From positions 4,805,001 through 4,869,000 of the forward strand of contig CM007989.1 in assembly GCA_002189035.1 (NCBI GenBank): a stretch of 64,000 nucleotides of DNA, in the 5' to 3' direction. The notes below the pieces were generated by a model, which worked only from the letters and a program-made list of their open reading frames with translations, had not been told where the DNA came from and searched no databases. The stretch is from Utricularia gibba. Its lineage: Eukaryota > Streptophyta > Magnoliopsida > Lamiales > Lentibulariaceae. Below, piece after piece: positions 23,868 to 35,639 of this stretch. The translations under genes were made by a program, and so were the position numbers. Each line of letters starts with the position of its first letter. Within the stretch, counting starts at the first letter, position 1.

Positions 23868-25592
23868 ATGTCTTCCGGCGGACCTCCCGATTTCTACTCC
23901 TCCGCAACAAGATCAGCAGCCGCCTCTTCACTGCTCCCCACCGTCGCATCCCCCGTCTACAATCCCTTTCTCGCGCAGGAGCACCACCACTTGCCCTTGC
24001 AGTCGCCGATGATGGGGCAAGATTCACGGGCGCAGATCCGCCTGCCGGAGTTTCTTGGGAGGAGATCTCTCCTAGATATTCAGCAGAATCCGCAAGCGGT
24101 GGGTTTTTATCTACGGAACGCGAAGAAGATGAGGCCTCATTACGAGATTTCTCCTCAGACTTTGTCGCAGCACACCCCGCTCCCACCGGAGTTTTCGAAC
24201 CCGAGGTACGGGATCCCGATTTTGCGCCAACAGAGGCCGCACGATTTCACTTCTTCCAACGCCAATTTGAACGGGCAGTTTACCAGTACCGAGGAGACGC
24301 AGAAGAGTTTGATGAATCACCGGCTACAAGAACTGGAGAAAGAGCTTCTCAAAGATGAAGAAGAGGATGAATCTGTCTCCGTCGTTACCAACACCGAATT
24401 ATCGGTGGCGATTCGGAATCTGATCGACCCGGCGCAGAATACAATTTCCCCGTCCCCCACTTCGCCTTCTTCTTCCTCCTCCTCCGCCTCCGTTACCCAG
24501 CCTTACCCCTGTCATAAGCAAGCTGTAATCGACGCCGCTGTCGCTATCTCGGAGGGGAAACTCGACGCCGCTGCGGAGATTTTCTCACGCCTACTTCAGG
24601 AACCCAAGCGGAGCCTCGCTGGTTACATGGTCTCCGCCTTTAAATTCCGTGGTAGTTTTAATTTCCCGTCGATGACGATGGAGGAGTATTCCGTGTCGAC
24701 ACAGATGTTATATTGCGTTTCTCCGTGTTTCAAGCTCGGTTTCATGGCTGCAAATCTCGCCATTCTTGAAGCCGCCTCCGTGGAAAACCTCTGTTTCCAG
24801 AAGATTCATGTCTTGGATTTCGAGCTCGGACAAGGCGGACAGTACGTTCATTTGCTCCATGCCTTAGCGGCGGCGGAGACCGGCAGCAAATCACTGGTGA
24901 TCACCGCCTTCACCTACACCGGCGTCGGAGAGGAGAAATTGAAAGCCGTCGGAGAGGGACTGAAAGCTGTGTCTCAGAAAGTTGGAATTTCTCTGGTTTT
25001 TCACGCTAGGGATTTCAACATCGGCGCAATCAGCCGCGAGAAGCTAGAAATTAACTCCGACGAAGCACTCACCGTGAATTTCGCCTTCAAGCTACACAAA
25101 CTGCCGGACGAGAGCGTGTCCGTCGAGAACATCCGCGACGGCTTGCTCCGCCGCGTCAAGACTCTGTCCCCCGCGGTGGTCACAGTGGTGGAGCAAGAGC
25201 TAAACACCAACACGGCACCCCTGACCACGCGCGTTCGCGACGCGTACGATTACTACGCAGCCTTAATGGAGTCCCTCGACTCCACCATCTCCCCCGAGAG
25301 CCCCGATCGGGAGAGGATCCTCGACGCGATCGGACGGAGGATCTACAACTCGGTGGCGTCGGAGGGTCGCGAGCGCGTGGAACGATGCGAGGTGTTCGGC
25401 AAGTGGCGGTCCCGGATGAGCATGGCCGGCTTCCAGCCGCTGGTACTCAATCCACGCGCCGCCAATTCACTCCGAGCCAAACTCAACACGGGGACACGTG
25501 TCAATCCGGGATTCACTGTTGGCGAAGATGCCGGCGGTATATCATTCGGGTGGAGGGGGAAAACCCTGACCGTCGCGTCCGCTTGGCGCTGA
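23868..25592 (+). CDS. SCL8: GRAS-family transcriptional regulator, SCARECROW-LIKE 8 type
   Basis: This intronless gene encodes a 574-aa GRAS protein, a plant-specific nuclear regulator of transcription. The variable N-terminus (1-210) has Ser/Pro/Gln-rich stretches, an acidic patch (LLKDEEEDES, 160-169) and a poly-Ser run near 201-206. The conserved GRAS domain (about 214-574) shows the VHIID-type motif as IHVLD (313-317), flanking leucine-rich segments, a RVERCEVFGKWRSRM block (503-517) and the terminal SAW motif (571-573). The N-terminal start MSSGG and the overall layout match the SCL8 group. The frame is open a little upstream, but the ATG at 23868 is its first methionine codon. The coding region is strongly GC-rich against the AT-rich flanks. 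No lesion is seen. Confidence 0.9.
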   Translation: MSSGGPPDFYSSATRSAAASSLLPTVASPVYNPFLAQEHHHLPLQSPMMGQDSRAQIRLPEFLGRRSLLDIQQNPQAVGFYLRNAKKMRPHYEISPQTLSQHTPLPPEFSNPRYGIPILRQQRPHDFTSSNANLNGQFTSTEETQKSLMNHRLQELEKELLKDEEEDESVSVVTNTELSVAIRNLIDPAQNTISPSPTSPSSSSSSASVTQPYPCHKQAVIDAAVAISEGKLDAAAEIFSRLLQEPKRSLAGYMVSAFKFRGSFNFPSMTMEEYSVSTQMLYCVSPCFKLGFMAANLAILEAASVENLCFQKIHVLDFELGQGGQYVHLLHALAAAETGSKSLVITAFTYTGVGEEKLKAVGEGLKAVSQKVGISLVFHARDFNIGAISREKLEINSDEALTVNFAFKLHKLPDESVSVENIRDGLLRRVKTLSPAVVTVVEQELNTNTAPLTTRVRDAYDYYAALMESLDSTISPESPDRERILDAIGRRIYNSVASEGRERVERCEVFGKWRSRMSMAGFQPLVLNPRAANSLRAKLNTGTRVNPGFTVGEDAGGISFGWRGKTLTVASAWR

Positions 25593-25733
25593 TGTTACTT
25601 TACTCTTGGGATCCACTTGGTAATAACGAATTAACTTTATGCTTTGCAATTATCATCGCCATTCTTTAAATAATATATAAACCCTCTTTTCCTCACCCCC
25701 AATTATTATTTTATCAACCATGAAGTCAACCCC

Positions 25734-25736
<3 letters not shown>

Positions 25737-25775
<39 letters not shown>
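25737..25775. repeat. (AC)n microsatellite, about 19 units
   Basis: A 39-bp perfect AC run 145 bp after the GRAS stop codon, probably just outside or inside the 3' UTR. It is likely to vary in length between individuals. Confidence 0.9.
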
Positions 25776-25780
<5 letters not shown>

Positions 25781-27830
25781 TAAATGTTGCTAGTGGGCCG
25801 GCTGGATTTCCATTTATAATTCACATACACTATTTCCGTTCTCTTCTTGCTCCCCTACTTTCAAATGCCACAACGAGATATATATAGAAGGTTTAAACGA
25901 GGCTTTTTTTTTTTTCTCGGAATTTCAAAGTTTATAGAAGGAAATTTGCGCAAAAAAAAAAAAGAATGAGAAATACAAATAGAATGAAATCATTACTCTC
26001 TAGTTCCAAAAACAGATGGTATAATAAAAGACTTGATTCAAGAGGTTAATAAAGAATAAAATAGGTATTATGATATTTTAAAATTAGGAATATTTTTAAC
26101 TGTCCACCTTTTAGTGTTCGTTAGTTCTCCATATCGGGGAAAGATTAATTTTTTTAGTGTAGTGAATTTGGAGGCGTTTGAGGTTGAATGCAACCTTAAT
26201 GCACAGTGTCGAGGGAGTGAAGGAAAGATTCTTGCAGTATTGGGTCAGATGGGAGTGGGGCCCGGAGTGTCGGTACTTGTAGTTTTGTGTGTCGTGTGTA
26301 ACTTTCTTAATAACATTTAATCCGGAATTGTAATTCATTTGGGAAATAATTGACTTTTTTAGGGGGTTTGAATTATTGAATATAATATTAATATAATTAG
26401 GAAGAAAATGGGGGCCAAGTAGAAAAAAAAAAAGTGTGGATAGCAGGGGCAGGCATTAAATGCACATTCCGAAAAACAAGGTGCAAGATATTTTAAGTGC
26501 AGGGGTAGGGGCGGCTCTTCCTTGTACTTGGCGCCCCGGTTTCCTCGGCCACTCCATTGACCTCAACCTCAAAGCCCACAGTTTGTGTTTACTTTTTTAA
26601 AATATATTTTTGTAATACAAAAATACGATCCCTTGAAGGAGGAAAAGGAAAGAGGTATGCCATGCGCTTGGATGAAATACCAAACTATCTATCATAACTG
26701 TTCAAAATTCAAAATTTCTTTTTGAATGTTCATACAAAACACATATTTCAACTACATTTTAATAATATTTTCCATCGAAAAAACAATCTAAATCTGAAAT
26801 TTAGATGAAATTTAAAACTCTACTATAATAGGAATTAAACAAAAACTGATTTGACTATGGTTTCCTCATTAGCTCACATTCTTCTGATTTTATTAGTCTC
26901 GTGGAAACATTAAATCCCTTCTTACTTATGAGGGGTCTCTCTTCTTATGTTTGAATTTAAAAAATAGAGTAGAATAAAAAAACCACAAATCAAATCAGTT
27001 CAAAAAGAATAAATTAAAAAATATATATATAATGTGGAGAAGTGGGATGGGAGATGCCCTTGTGTAAGGGCCTGGACGGAGGCTCTATCCGAGGGAAGGC
27101 ACTAGAATCACTACCTACAGGGATGGGATGGTACTTGAGTTATTTTGAAAACTATACACTATAAAAAAAACCTATTTAGAAAACTATCTATCGTATGAAC
27201 TGTGTGTATATGAATTTAGAAAACTATCTATCTTATTGTTTATATGTATATACGTATTATAAATGTAATAATTTGTATTTTATTAATATGCAATATACAT
27301 TTACAAAAAAATGGAATCTACATACTTTTTATTATAATATTTACAGAAAATATTTTTGTTTTATGAAACCTGTATACATAAAATCAAAATTATTAACTAA
27401 AAAAATATTCATTATAAAAAAAGAATTGGTTATTATTACACACAAATAATAATATATTACTTATTTAAAATAGAAGTTTCAAAAACTTTTTATTAAATTG
27501 TTAGGACAATCTTAAATTTTTTTTTAAATAAATATTTTAAAAATTTTGAAAAACAATTATTCTGGTTTTCAAAATCATAAATCTTTATTCCTTCAAATCA
27601 ATTCTAAAAATTTAAAAGTATAAATTCATTTTCAAAAATTTTATTATTAAACACATTATTATTAAAGTTTCAAAAATTCGTATTTCCAAATATTTATAAA
27701 TTCAAAAAAATATTTCAGATTAAACAAAAATGCCCCCCCCCCTCAAAAAAAAATGTTCTCCATTATAAGATCCATGATAATTTAATCTCTACTATTAAAT
27801 AAAAAGTAAGTCACTAAAATAAAACAAAAA
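25776..27830. other. Intergenic DNA
   Basis: No gene is recognised. Two less AT-rich patches (26150-26330 and 26450-26600) hold no convincing frame. From 27190 to 27830 the DNA is extremely AT-rich, with a short C-run near 27732-27741. Confidence 0.4.
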
Positions 27831-27834
27831 AAAA

Positions 27835-27985
27835 TCGATTAATTGTGTAGTCACTGCAATCGAGTAATTGTGGTGACCTACCTATTTTCAAATACTATTT
27901 ATATAGTCACCGCAATCGATTCATTGCAATGACTATGTAAATAATGTTTTAAAATACGTAAGTCAGTGCAATCGTTTGATTGCTT
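27835..27985. repeat. Palindromic tandem repeat, cluster 1
   Basis: Units of roughly 60 bp contain GTCACTGCAATCGAGTAATTG-like cores. One core at about 27906-27933 reads GTCACCGCAATCGATTCATTG and on to CAATGAC, an imperfect inverted repeat. Between cores lies an AAATANTATTTA spacer. The same units recur at 29850-30056. Confidence 0.6.
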
Positions 27986-28826
27986 TGGGACTCTTAGGAG
28001 ATGTATACTTATCACTAAACATGCTTATACAAGCCATAAGTCAAACAATTAACACATAAGATTTAGGTCTATCTGGATTCTTGTTTTTCCCCAAATTTTT
28101 GGTCTAACTCTAATTATGGTTGTTAATATGAGTTTCACTACTTACCCTTCCTAGATCTATACTAATTTTTTATGAAGTGGTGTGATTTATTGTTGATTAA
28201 GTCTAAAGATTGACTAGCACAAAACTCCCCTTTTCACCCGAAGTCACCCCTAAATGCTTAACCACTCATGCTTAAGGTAAACGAAAATACAAAAGAAATC
28301 ATCATCCATATTGTACTCATCTCACAGTCGACTACCAGAAAATAAAAAAACAGGAAATTTAAAAGTTCAACAGAAAACTAAAAACGTCACTAACTACTCT
28401 TAGCTAAGAGTAGTATTTCTTGAAAACATAAAATAGTCTTCAAATATCAGCTTCGTTCTTGGTTCGTCTTCCTCCTAATTCCTCCCATAAACCTTCTCCA
28501 TAAAGAATGTCGCGTGTGTCCAATGTGAGTGATATTTTTATCTCTCCCTCTTGTACCTCTTTTTGTCCAAAATTCAACTTTTTCATTCATTTGATTTTGT
28601 GTGTACTCCTTTTGAGACTTCTGCATCATCTTTTGTCACTACATTGTTGTTATCCGACTTTTTAGGATTAATGTTACGACATGTGCTACATTGATCAATG
28701 AAAACTATTAGAAGATTGAATTATACAGTACTATGCGTAAAAATATGGAATTATACAGTAAAACTTAATTTTTGTTGCACAATATGAATGTTTTTCATAT
28801 ACTCAATCACTCAAAAATATGTGTTA
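27986..28826. mobile_element. Family S1 copy D: truncated solo-LTR-like fragment
   Basis: This matches the inner and right part of the 51047-52223 copy, from the GATGTATACTTATCACTAAACA segment to the AATATGTGTTA end. The left 290 bp are missing, and the junction lies exactly where the palindromic repeat cluster ends. The right end has lost the terminal TCA. A minus frame at 28447-28629 is not convincing. Confidence 0.7.
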
Positions 28827-29214
28827 AAAATGTGGAACAAAGCAGTTAAACTTAAATCTGCATAATTTTTTAAAAATGTATAATATTTATTTGTAGAACC
28901 TTATGTAATATTACTTAAACAATTCTATTCATTATTCATAAAAACATTAAAATATGGTACTAGTATGTATAAATAAATTACAAACAGCATTTATAAATAT
29001 ATAAGTCTATTAGATTTATATGATTTATAAAAATAAAAAATTATAAACATGTAATAAAATACAAATTTCAATGAATTTTGTAGTAAAATAGCAGAGCAAT
29101 ATCTATATATATTTGAAAATTATTTCTTATTGTATATATTTTAAATTTAAAAAATATTTTTTTATTTAGTTCATTCCATTTGAGAAAAAAATCTTTAATA
29201 CTACTTGCAAAAAA

Positions 29215-29590
29215 AAAAGTAAAATACGAATTTAAAATATAAAAATAAACAATCTATCCAAATAACATTTAATAATTAGATGATATATAATACAAATTTA
29301 AGATATAACAAAAAATGTATACCTTCGAAATAAGACTTTGAGATTGGGTGATACTTAATGTACATTTAAAATAAAAATAGACACTCAATGTAAATAGTAT
29401 TATAGTGAATGATGCATAACAAATATAAAATACAAAAATAGTAAGTAGATTCAAATAACACTTTAGAATTAATTAATTCATAATAGAAATTTAAAATAAA
29501 ATAAAATATACTCTATTCAAATAAGAAATAAAAATTGAATGATATATGATATAAATGTAAAATAAAAACATAGGTATTCTAAAAACATAG
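29215..29590. repeat. AT-rich tandem repeat, unit about 63 bp, 5-6 copies
   Basis: Each unit has ATTCAAATAA, then GAATGATATATAAT, then AAATTTAAAATAAAAA, with substitutions. Repeated blocks start near 29248, 29320, 29380, 29447 and 29512. Confidence 0.55.
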
Positions 29591-29849
29591 GTATAAATGC
29601 AAATAACATGCAATGTTCAAATGATTTATGTAAGAAAATATATTTCATATTCTTTATTTCAATAAAAGAGTTTAAGTATTAAATAATAAATATAATTTTT
29701 TAAAGTAAATTTATAATTTTTTGAAAGAATTTATAAATTAAAATACTAAATAATTTATTTATCATGCTTTAAAAATATTTATTCAACAATTTTCATAATT
29801 TAATAATTTTTCGAGTAAATGTAAATTATTATCTGTGAAATTAAACAAT

Positions 29850-30056
29850 TACACTGACTTACCTTTTTAAAAATATTGTTTTTATAGTCACGGCAATCGA
29901 GTAATTAAAATTATTTTCCTGTTTTAAATATTATTTACGTAGTCTTTGTAATCAACTAATTACAAGGGCTTAACCATTTGAAAATATTATTTACATTGTC
30001 ACGACAATCGTTTAATTGCAATGAAAATATTATTTACATCGTAATCAACTAATCAC
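29850..30056. repeat. Palindromic tandem repeat, cluster 2
   Basis: Further units of the repeat at 27835-27985: GTCACGGCAATCGAGTAATT, GTCTTTGTAATCAACTAATTAC and GTCACGACAATCGTTTAATTG cores, separated by AAATATTATTTAC spacers, with a period of about 60-65 bp. Confidence 0.6.
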
Positions 30057-30990
30057 ATGGTTCAAAATCCAAAACCGAGATTTACGAATTGAATCGTAAC
30101 CGAAATTGTGGTTACTGTTCGTAGGTGCTTTATAGCCATCCATATGAATCCTTATGGATGTCTAGAATTGAAATTTTTAATAAATATTAAATATTTAAAA
30201 AATTGATTTTTATTCTAAATAAAAATAATATATACATACGTAAATTTATTTTTTTCAATTATATTTCTAATAAATTATTTTTAGTTTAACTCTTTAATAT
30301 TTCTGAGAAAATATTTTTTTATTATTAAAAAGTTAATATATTTAAAGAATTTAATCTTACAGTTCACAGAAAAATGAAAAATAATAATGTTATATTAACA
30401 TAATCTGTAAAATAAATAATTTGGTAATAGTTTAATATAATAATATGAAATAAATAAATTTGATATAAGTTCAATATATAATAAATAATTTGGTATATGT
30501 TTAATATATAATATAATACGAAATAAGTTAATTTAACTAAAAATTAATAAATATTTTTATCGTCCATTTTGTAATTCGTATGATTGTTTTTTATGTTCAA
30601 TTTTGTAATTAATATAAAAAACATGATTCAGTTATTAAAAATTTGAAGCGATACCTACAAATTAGAGGATTTCGTAGCACGTCAAAAAAAATGATACGGA
30701 ATATTTTTCTAGTAACGGCACCTACGAAATAAGTACTTTGGTAGGATTCAGCCATAATAATACGAAATAATTTAATTTTATTGGAAAAAAAAAATATTGT
30801 TGTTATTTCTTTTGTAATTTGTATGTTTGCTTTTATGTTTAATTTTATAATTTTCGTAAAAAATGTCAATTTGTTATTAGAAAATTAAGCGACATTTGCA
30901 AAATAATTAGATTGTCACTATTGAAATATAATACTACAAAATATGTCAAATCTTTTGAAAAAAAAAAATACAACATTGTTACTGACTCTT
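30057..30990. other. AT-rich DNA with a small tandem repeat
   Basis: A unit of about 37 bp (AAATAAATAATTTGGTATATG followed by TTTAATATATAA) is repeated about three times at 30408-30535. The motif CACCTACGAAATA near 30720 recalls motifs at 32882 and 33505 upstream of the neighbouring transposon-like gene. No gene is seen. Confidence 0.45.
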
Positions 30991-30991
30991 T

Positions 30992-32442
30992 TCATTTTAT
31001 TCCCTTTCCTTTGGGTTTGCCTCTACCTATTCCTTTATCTTTGCTTGTGCCCGCAGTTGTAGAACGTATGTTTCTTTGTTGAGCCATTGCTATAATATCG
31101 TTTTCATTCAATTGAGCTTGCAATCTGTGAAGTTGTAATTCTTCCTTTAACACCTGTATTTTTTCATTCAGCTTCATTATTTCCAATTGAAAGTTGATAG
31201 ATTTTTGTTGTCCAGCAATCAATTCATTGACTTTCATCTTCAATTCAACCTTGTATACAGATTGGTGTGCTACCAAGTCATCTATTCTGTTTTTGTTTTT
31301 CTGAATCTGAAACTTCAGATCTGTTATCTATAGAAGAAAAAAAAACTAAATTAGAAAACATAAAAAAACAACTATCACATTTATTAGCAAAATTAGTTTC
31401 ATTTTTATTACCTCATTTTCCATTCGTTGAATGTGTTTAAATTGGTTTAAAATGAGTTCTTTGTCATGTTGGCGTGCAACCGAGAGCTCCTCATTAATAT
31501 ACATTTCAGCTTCCTCATGAATAGGCACTTCATTCTTCTCATCTCCATTTTCTTGTTCAGAATTCTCCTATACAAAAAATTTTTTATATTGCAAACCTTA
31601 TTTATTTGAAGAGAAAATTAAAAATTTAAATAATATTCCTACTTTATTTACCTGTTGTTCATTGCTATTGATGTTTAGCTTAATGGGTTGTTCATAAACA
31701 ACAAGCTGATGATGATTTCGCCTTGATATTGGTGTAGACCGCCACTCAACGACACCATGAATGTTTCGACATGCTGTCATAGTGTTAAATAAATAAGTAA
31801 AATAACATATTTGAAAAATAATGTAAATTAACAAGACTTACTTCGAATTTGAGCAGACTTCGGGATGATGTCTTCAATCATATATCTCTTTGATTACAAA
31901 AGACTTTTTAATGCATGTTTAGTTTCCTCATTCACATTGATTTTTTTCAATACGAGAATTTATAACATCATCCCCTGGATATGTCAATGGATAATGCCTT
32001 GAGATTTCAAAAGATGAAGGTGGTACAATCCATAAAAGAAGTTTATGCTATCGTGCCACAGTTCTAGGTATGTTTTGATAAAATCTATTATTTGGTAATT
32101 CTTGAAAATACCATGTTCCAGTAGCAGCTTTTTTTGGAACAGATAGTGCAAAAAATTTGACAATGAAGTTTCCACATATTCTTCTTCACACAAGTGTAAG
32201 AAAGCTAAGATAATACTATAGGAAGATGGTGCTAAAAACCCAATAGGCAATCTCAAGTAGTTGAGCACATCAAGAGCAAATGGATGAATAGGTAGCCTAA
32301 GACCAGCATCAAATGTTTTATGAGACACAAGCCAAGCATTGGGATGTTCATGAGGGGGATTGGCATCAAGAGGTGTGTTTTGCGGAGCAGGAATTGTCAA
32401 CCAATCGGTTGGGATGAAATATTTAACACGAAATCTATCCAT
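30992..32442 (-). pseudogene. Transposon-derived gene: gypsy-type transposon domain plus coiled coil
   Basis: Four minus-strand exons can be read. Exon 1 (32442 to about 31851) encodes an N-terminal domain with a GLRLPIHPFALDVLNYL motif, as in the plant 'putative gypsy-type transposon' domain (Pfam Transposase_28). A stop at 31984, a frameshift and another stop damage its last third. Exon 2 (about 31780-31652) and exon 3 (about 31568-31411) are polar. Exon 4 (about 31328-30992) is a long coiled coil with heptad Leu/Ile/Lys, ending in a basic GKPKGKGIK tail. Introns have GT-AG borders and T-rich 3' ends. Exons 2-4 are intact. It may be a retroelement accessory gene that has become solitary. 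Confidence 0.6.
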
Positions 32443-32779
32443 TATCTAATCAATAAAGGATATATAATAATAATGAAATTCTAAAAATAAGGAAATGAAA
32501 AACAACAAAACAAACATGATATTAACAATGAAAAATGCAGCTAAACCCAACTAAATACATAATTATATGAATTTTTAATAACTAAACCCAACTTAATATA
32601 TAACGCATACTGCAGCAACAAATGCATAGAATACATTTCACAAAAATAATGTAAGTTGCAACAACAAGATTACCCGATTTTAAGCCGACGAATTTTTGGT
32701 TTTCAGAAGCGCGACGACCCTGATAAGAAGAGACTTTGTATGTAGCAAAAGGTGATGTAAACTAGGTAGGTTTGTGCAC

Positions 32780-34120
32780 TTATATTGTGGACGCCAACTT
32801 TTTCAGAAAAACATATTGCATAGAATAATTCACATCCATATATGTCTAAATCAATTGTTTAAAATAATTAAAAAAATTGCAGCACCTACAAAATACTCAT
32901 TGTTTGATGGGCCGTCTCAAATTTCAAATTTTCAGTATTTTAAAAATGATAAACAAAAAAGGTTATGCATATATTTCATCGACATCTATGCATTACGTGT
33001 GTTTGTATGTACCTTCTCAAAATCCAACGATGTTTACATTTTCTTAAAAAATGAACAGAATTTATTTCACATTTCATTGTTCTAAACCCATAATTAAGCT
33101 ACACATTTTAAATTTTAGTAGTTTTTGTTCATAGTAATGAAGTTTACCATCACCAAAATTGCAACGATAAAAATAATAAAAATCACGTTTCTTTCCAAAT
33201 ATATGTTCAATATTTTTTTTATAAAACATTATAATATTTGACATTTAAATTAGAGAACACGATACATTAGTGTCTAATGTAAATGTGGATGATTATTTAT
33301 AAACTTAGTGTCATTATGTTGCCATTGAATTATACATTTGTAATTTCAGATTTTTGAACCAATTTTTTTAAATAAAAGTTCGATACAAAAAATATTTTGT
33401 ATCTAATGGACGTCAATTTTAATTGTAAATTATTTAATAAATAATTTACATCCGTAAGTACATTTGAGACTGTTTCCATAAATTGTTTTTGTCGCCCCTA
33501 CAAAACGCAATGTTACATATGTGCCATCCAAAATTTCACATTTGCAACATATTAAAAAGGCGGGAATATTTAAGATATTTTATTTACCCTAAACCCTAAA
33601 ACCCTGAAAACCCTAAACCACGAAGTGGAAATTTATGTTTTCTTTAATACAAATGGTCCTTGATGATGACGTTTATCAGCATAAATGTTGTAATGCGCTG
33701 AATATTCAAGGTATGATATAAAAATTAAGTTTTATACACAAGTATATGTATATTGTATCTCAAATGTTTTCCTTTACTAAACGTCACAACATTTGAGATT
33801 AAGTTAGATAAGAACTTACATTCGTATCATATTTTTGCTAAAATTGTTTTAAATTAGAATGTGATTGTACGTCAACATTACACTTATAATTATGTGTTTT
33901 AGCATAAAATTATTTAAAATAATTACGCACGAAAAAATATTTTTTAAAATATGGATGCCAATTGTAATTGGAAATCATTTAATAAACAATTAACATCCGT
34001 AATCAAATTTAATAGTATTTCAATATTTTGGTGGCCTCTACAAGAAACATTTTTATGTATTTCCCGTCCCTTTAAATTAATTTAAAAAATCAAAATAAGC
34101 GCCATACAGTATAAATAAGT
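32780..34120. repeat. Degenerate tandem repeat, period about 0.55-0.62 kb, three copies
   Basis: A block reading GTGGACGCCAA, then about 45 bp later ACATCC, then 55-60 bp later CCTACAAAA-like, occurs near 32787, 33408 and 33952. Copies 2 and 3 match best: both read ATTTAATAAA, then AATT and ACATCCGTAA. The array lies between the two transposon-like gene remnants. A cluster of CCCTAAA/ACCCTAAAA telomere-like motifs sits at 33586-33619. Confidence 0.5.
33586..33619 (+). repeat. Interstitial telomere-like (CCCTAAA) motif cluster
   Basis: Four imperfect CCCTAAA units in tandem (ACCCTAAACCCTAAAACCCTG and on). Such telo-boxes occur in plant promoters and transposon ends. Here it lies upstream of the 32442 start on the minus strand, about 1.1 kb away. 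Confidence 0.6.
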
Positions 34121-34261
34121 TGTTTCGTAGGTATTGTCAGAAATTTATCCATTTATTTTAAAATAAATTCAATGGCATAATTAAAATGTGACATTTCGTA
34201 AGTGTATGTCTAATTGAAAATAAATGGGACGGCTCTTTAGAAATCAGAGACTCCTTCTAAC

Positions 34262-35440
34262 AATCTTGTAGGCATACATAATACTCCCATAAGGCATGTC
34301 CCTAACGTATGGAAGGCTGGCCTATTCGATTGTCATTAATATAATTTAGAACATCATTAGGATACTGTAACCCTTCAAGGAAAGTCCGCATCTCACCATC
34401 AACATTGAGTGATGGATCATCCCTATTAGTTGTGATGTATAACCAAGTGTATGCAAGAGTATACTAGCAAAAAATGACTTACCGGATTTTTCATTGATTT
34501 GTGAGGTGAATCATCAATTAATAAGGTATTGTGACGGTCATATCTTGTATTCAATCCATTATTGACAACCCATACACGACTCAACTACTTAATGTAAACC
34601 GTGGTGCTAGGATTATTGTGAACACGTACGCCGGTGTCCGTCGTCATGGTTTGGTCCCATACGAAAATGAGATTGTCAAATAATGAAGGTGGAAAGACCC
34701 ATTTAGTGATTGCTTGTAGTTGCTCCCTACAAAATAAATCACTTACAAGTGTTTGCACCAATTATAAATACCAACAAAAAACAAAATGCAACATACGTAC
34801 CCCCACGGGATGACCATAAGACTACATCAAAATTATCCAAACACCACCTAATAAAATCACGGGCATGTGGACGTAGAAAGACTGCATAATTTGCATCAAA
34901 AGTTACCTATGATATCTCACAAATCATGAATACACATAACATCCAAAAATAAGTATTGTGTTAACGTACTTGATCGGCCATATATGATTTTATCTGGAGG
35001 GATTCGTGACCTTGATGCTCCAGCCCTGTAAACGATGTCTTCTAGCACACCATTTACATCCAAGATAATCAGATTTCGTTGAGGCTCAGAGGCACTAAAA
35101 GGAGGTGTGGTATATACCCAACAACTCTCATGCCAATCCAACTTGTAGTAAAGTTCTTCATTCTCCTTTGTTATAAATTCAAGTCTGTCATCAACATCAT
35201 CAGGACCATGTGTGAGCTCATCCCCTTCAACATCATTCCCATCTTGTATCCTCTCATTCATAGACAAGTCTTCATTCTTTTGGAAGACTCGATGATTTTT
35301 CAACACACCACACCAATAGCGTTTTGTCCCCGTGCATCCACAAATGGTGGTAAAATGTCAACAAAACTCCTTTGCATACTTGAGAAGAGGAGAATAGCAT
35401 CTTGTATATCCCTCTTGGACAAGGTATCAAATCCTACAAT
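34262..35440 (-). pseudogene. FCP1/NLI-type HAD phosphatase, broken
   Basis: Minus-strand exons read in the order expected for an FCP1-homology (NLI-interacting factor) domain. An acidic leader (35306 on) leads to LIILDVNGVLED near 35045-35080, the HAD motif I with Asn in place of the second Asp. Next is RPHARDFIRWCLDNFDVVLWSSR (about 34801-34880), then an exon with WDQTMTTDTG and the LLIDDSP motif (about 34490-34730). A final exon has FLEGLQYPNDV and GQPSIR (about 34262-34450). A TAG at 34585-34587 and unclear junctions mark decay. An exon at about 35310-35435 in another frame may link it to the transposon-like domain upstream. Plants have an FCP1-like subfamily with D-V-N at motif I, which is why I favour that group. 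Confidence 0.68.
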
Positions 35441-35639
35441 AAAAGTAAATTTATTAATAATATATTCAACAAAAATGTTGAATAAGAATATTCAACATGA
35501 TAAATGTAAAAATATTCAAAAAGGGTATTAAAAGAGTGGATTAAAAAAAACACTCAATAATAATACCTTCAATAAAAAAATTCAATACAAATATGGAATA
35601 TTTTTATTCATATTTCTTCTAACAATACAAAGCAAGATT

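Noticed and set aside
33586-33619. CCCTAAA units as a true telomere or chromosome end
   Set aside because: Only about four imperfect units are present, with genes and transposons on both sides. It is an interstitial motif.
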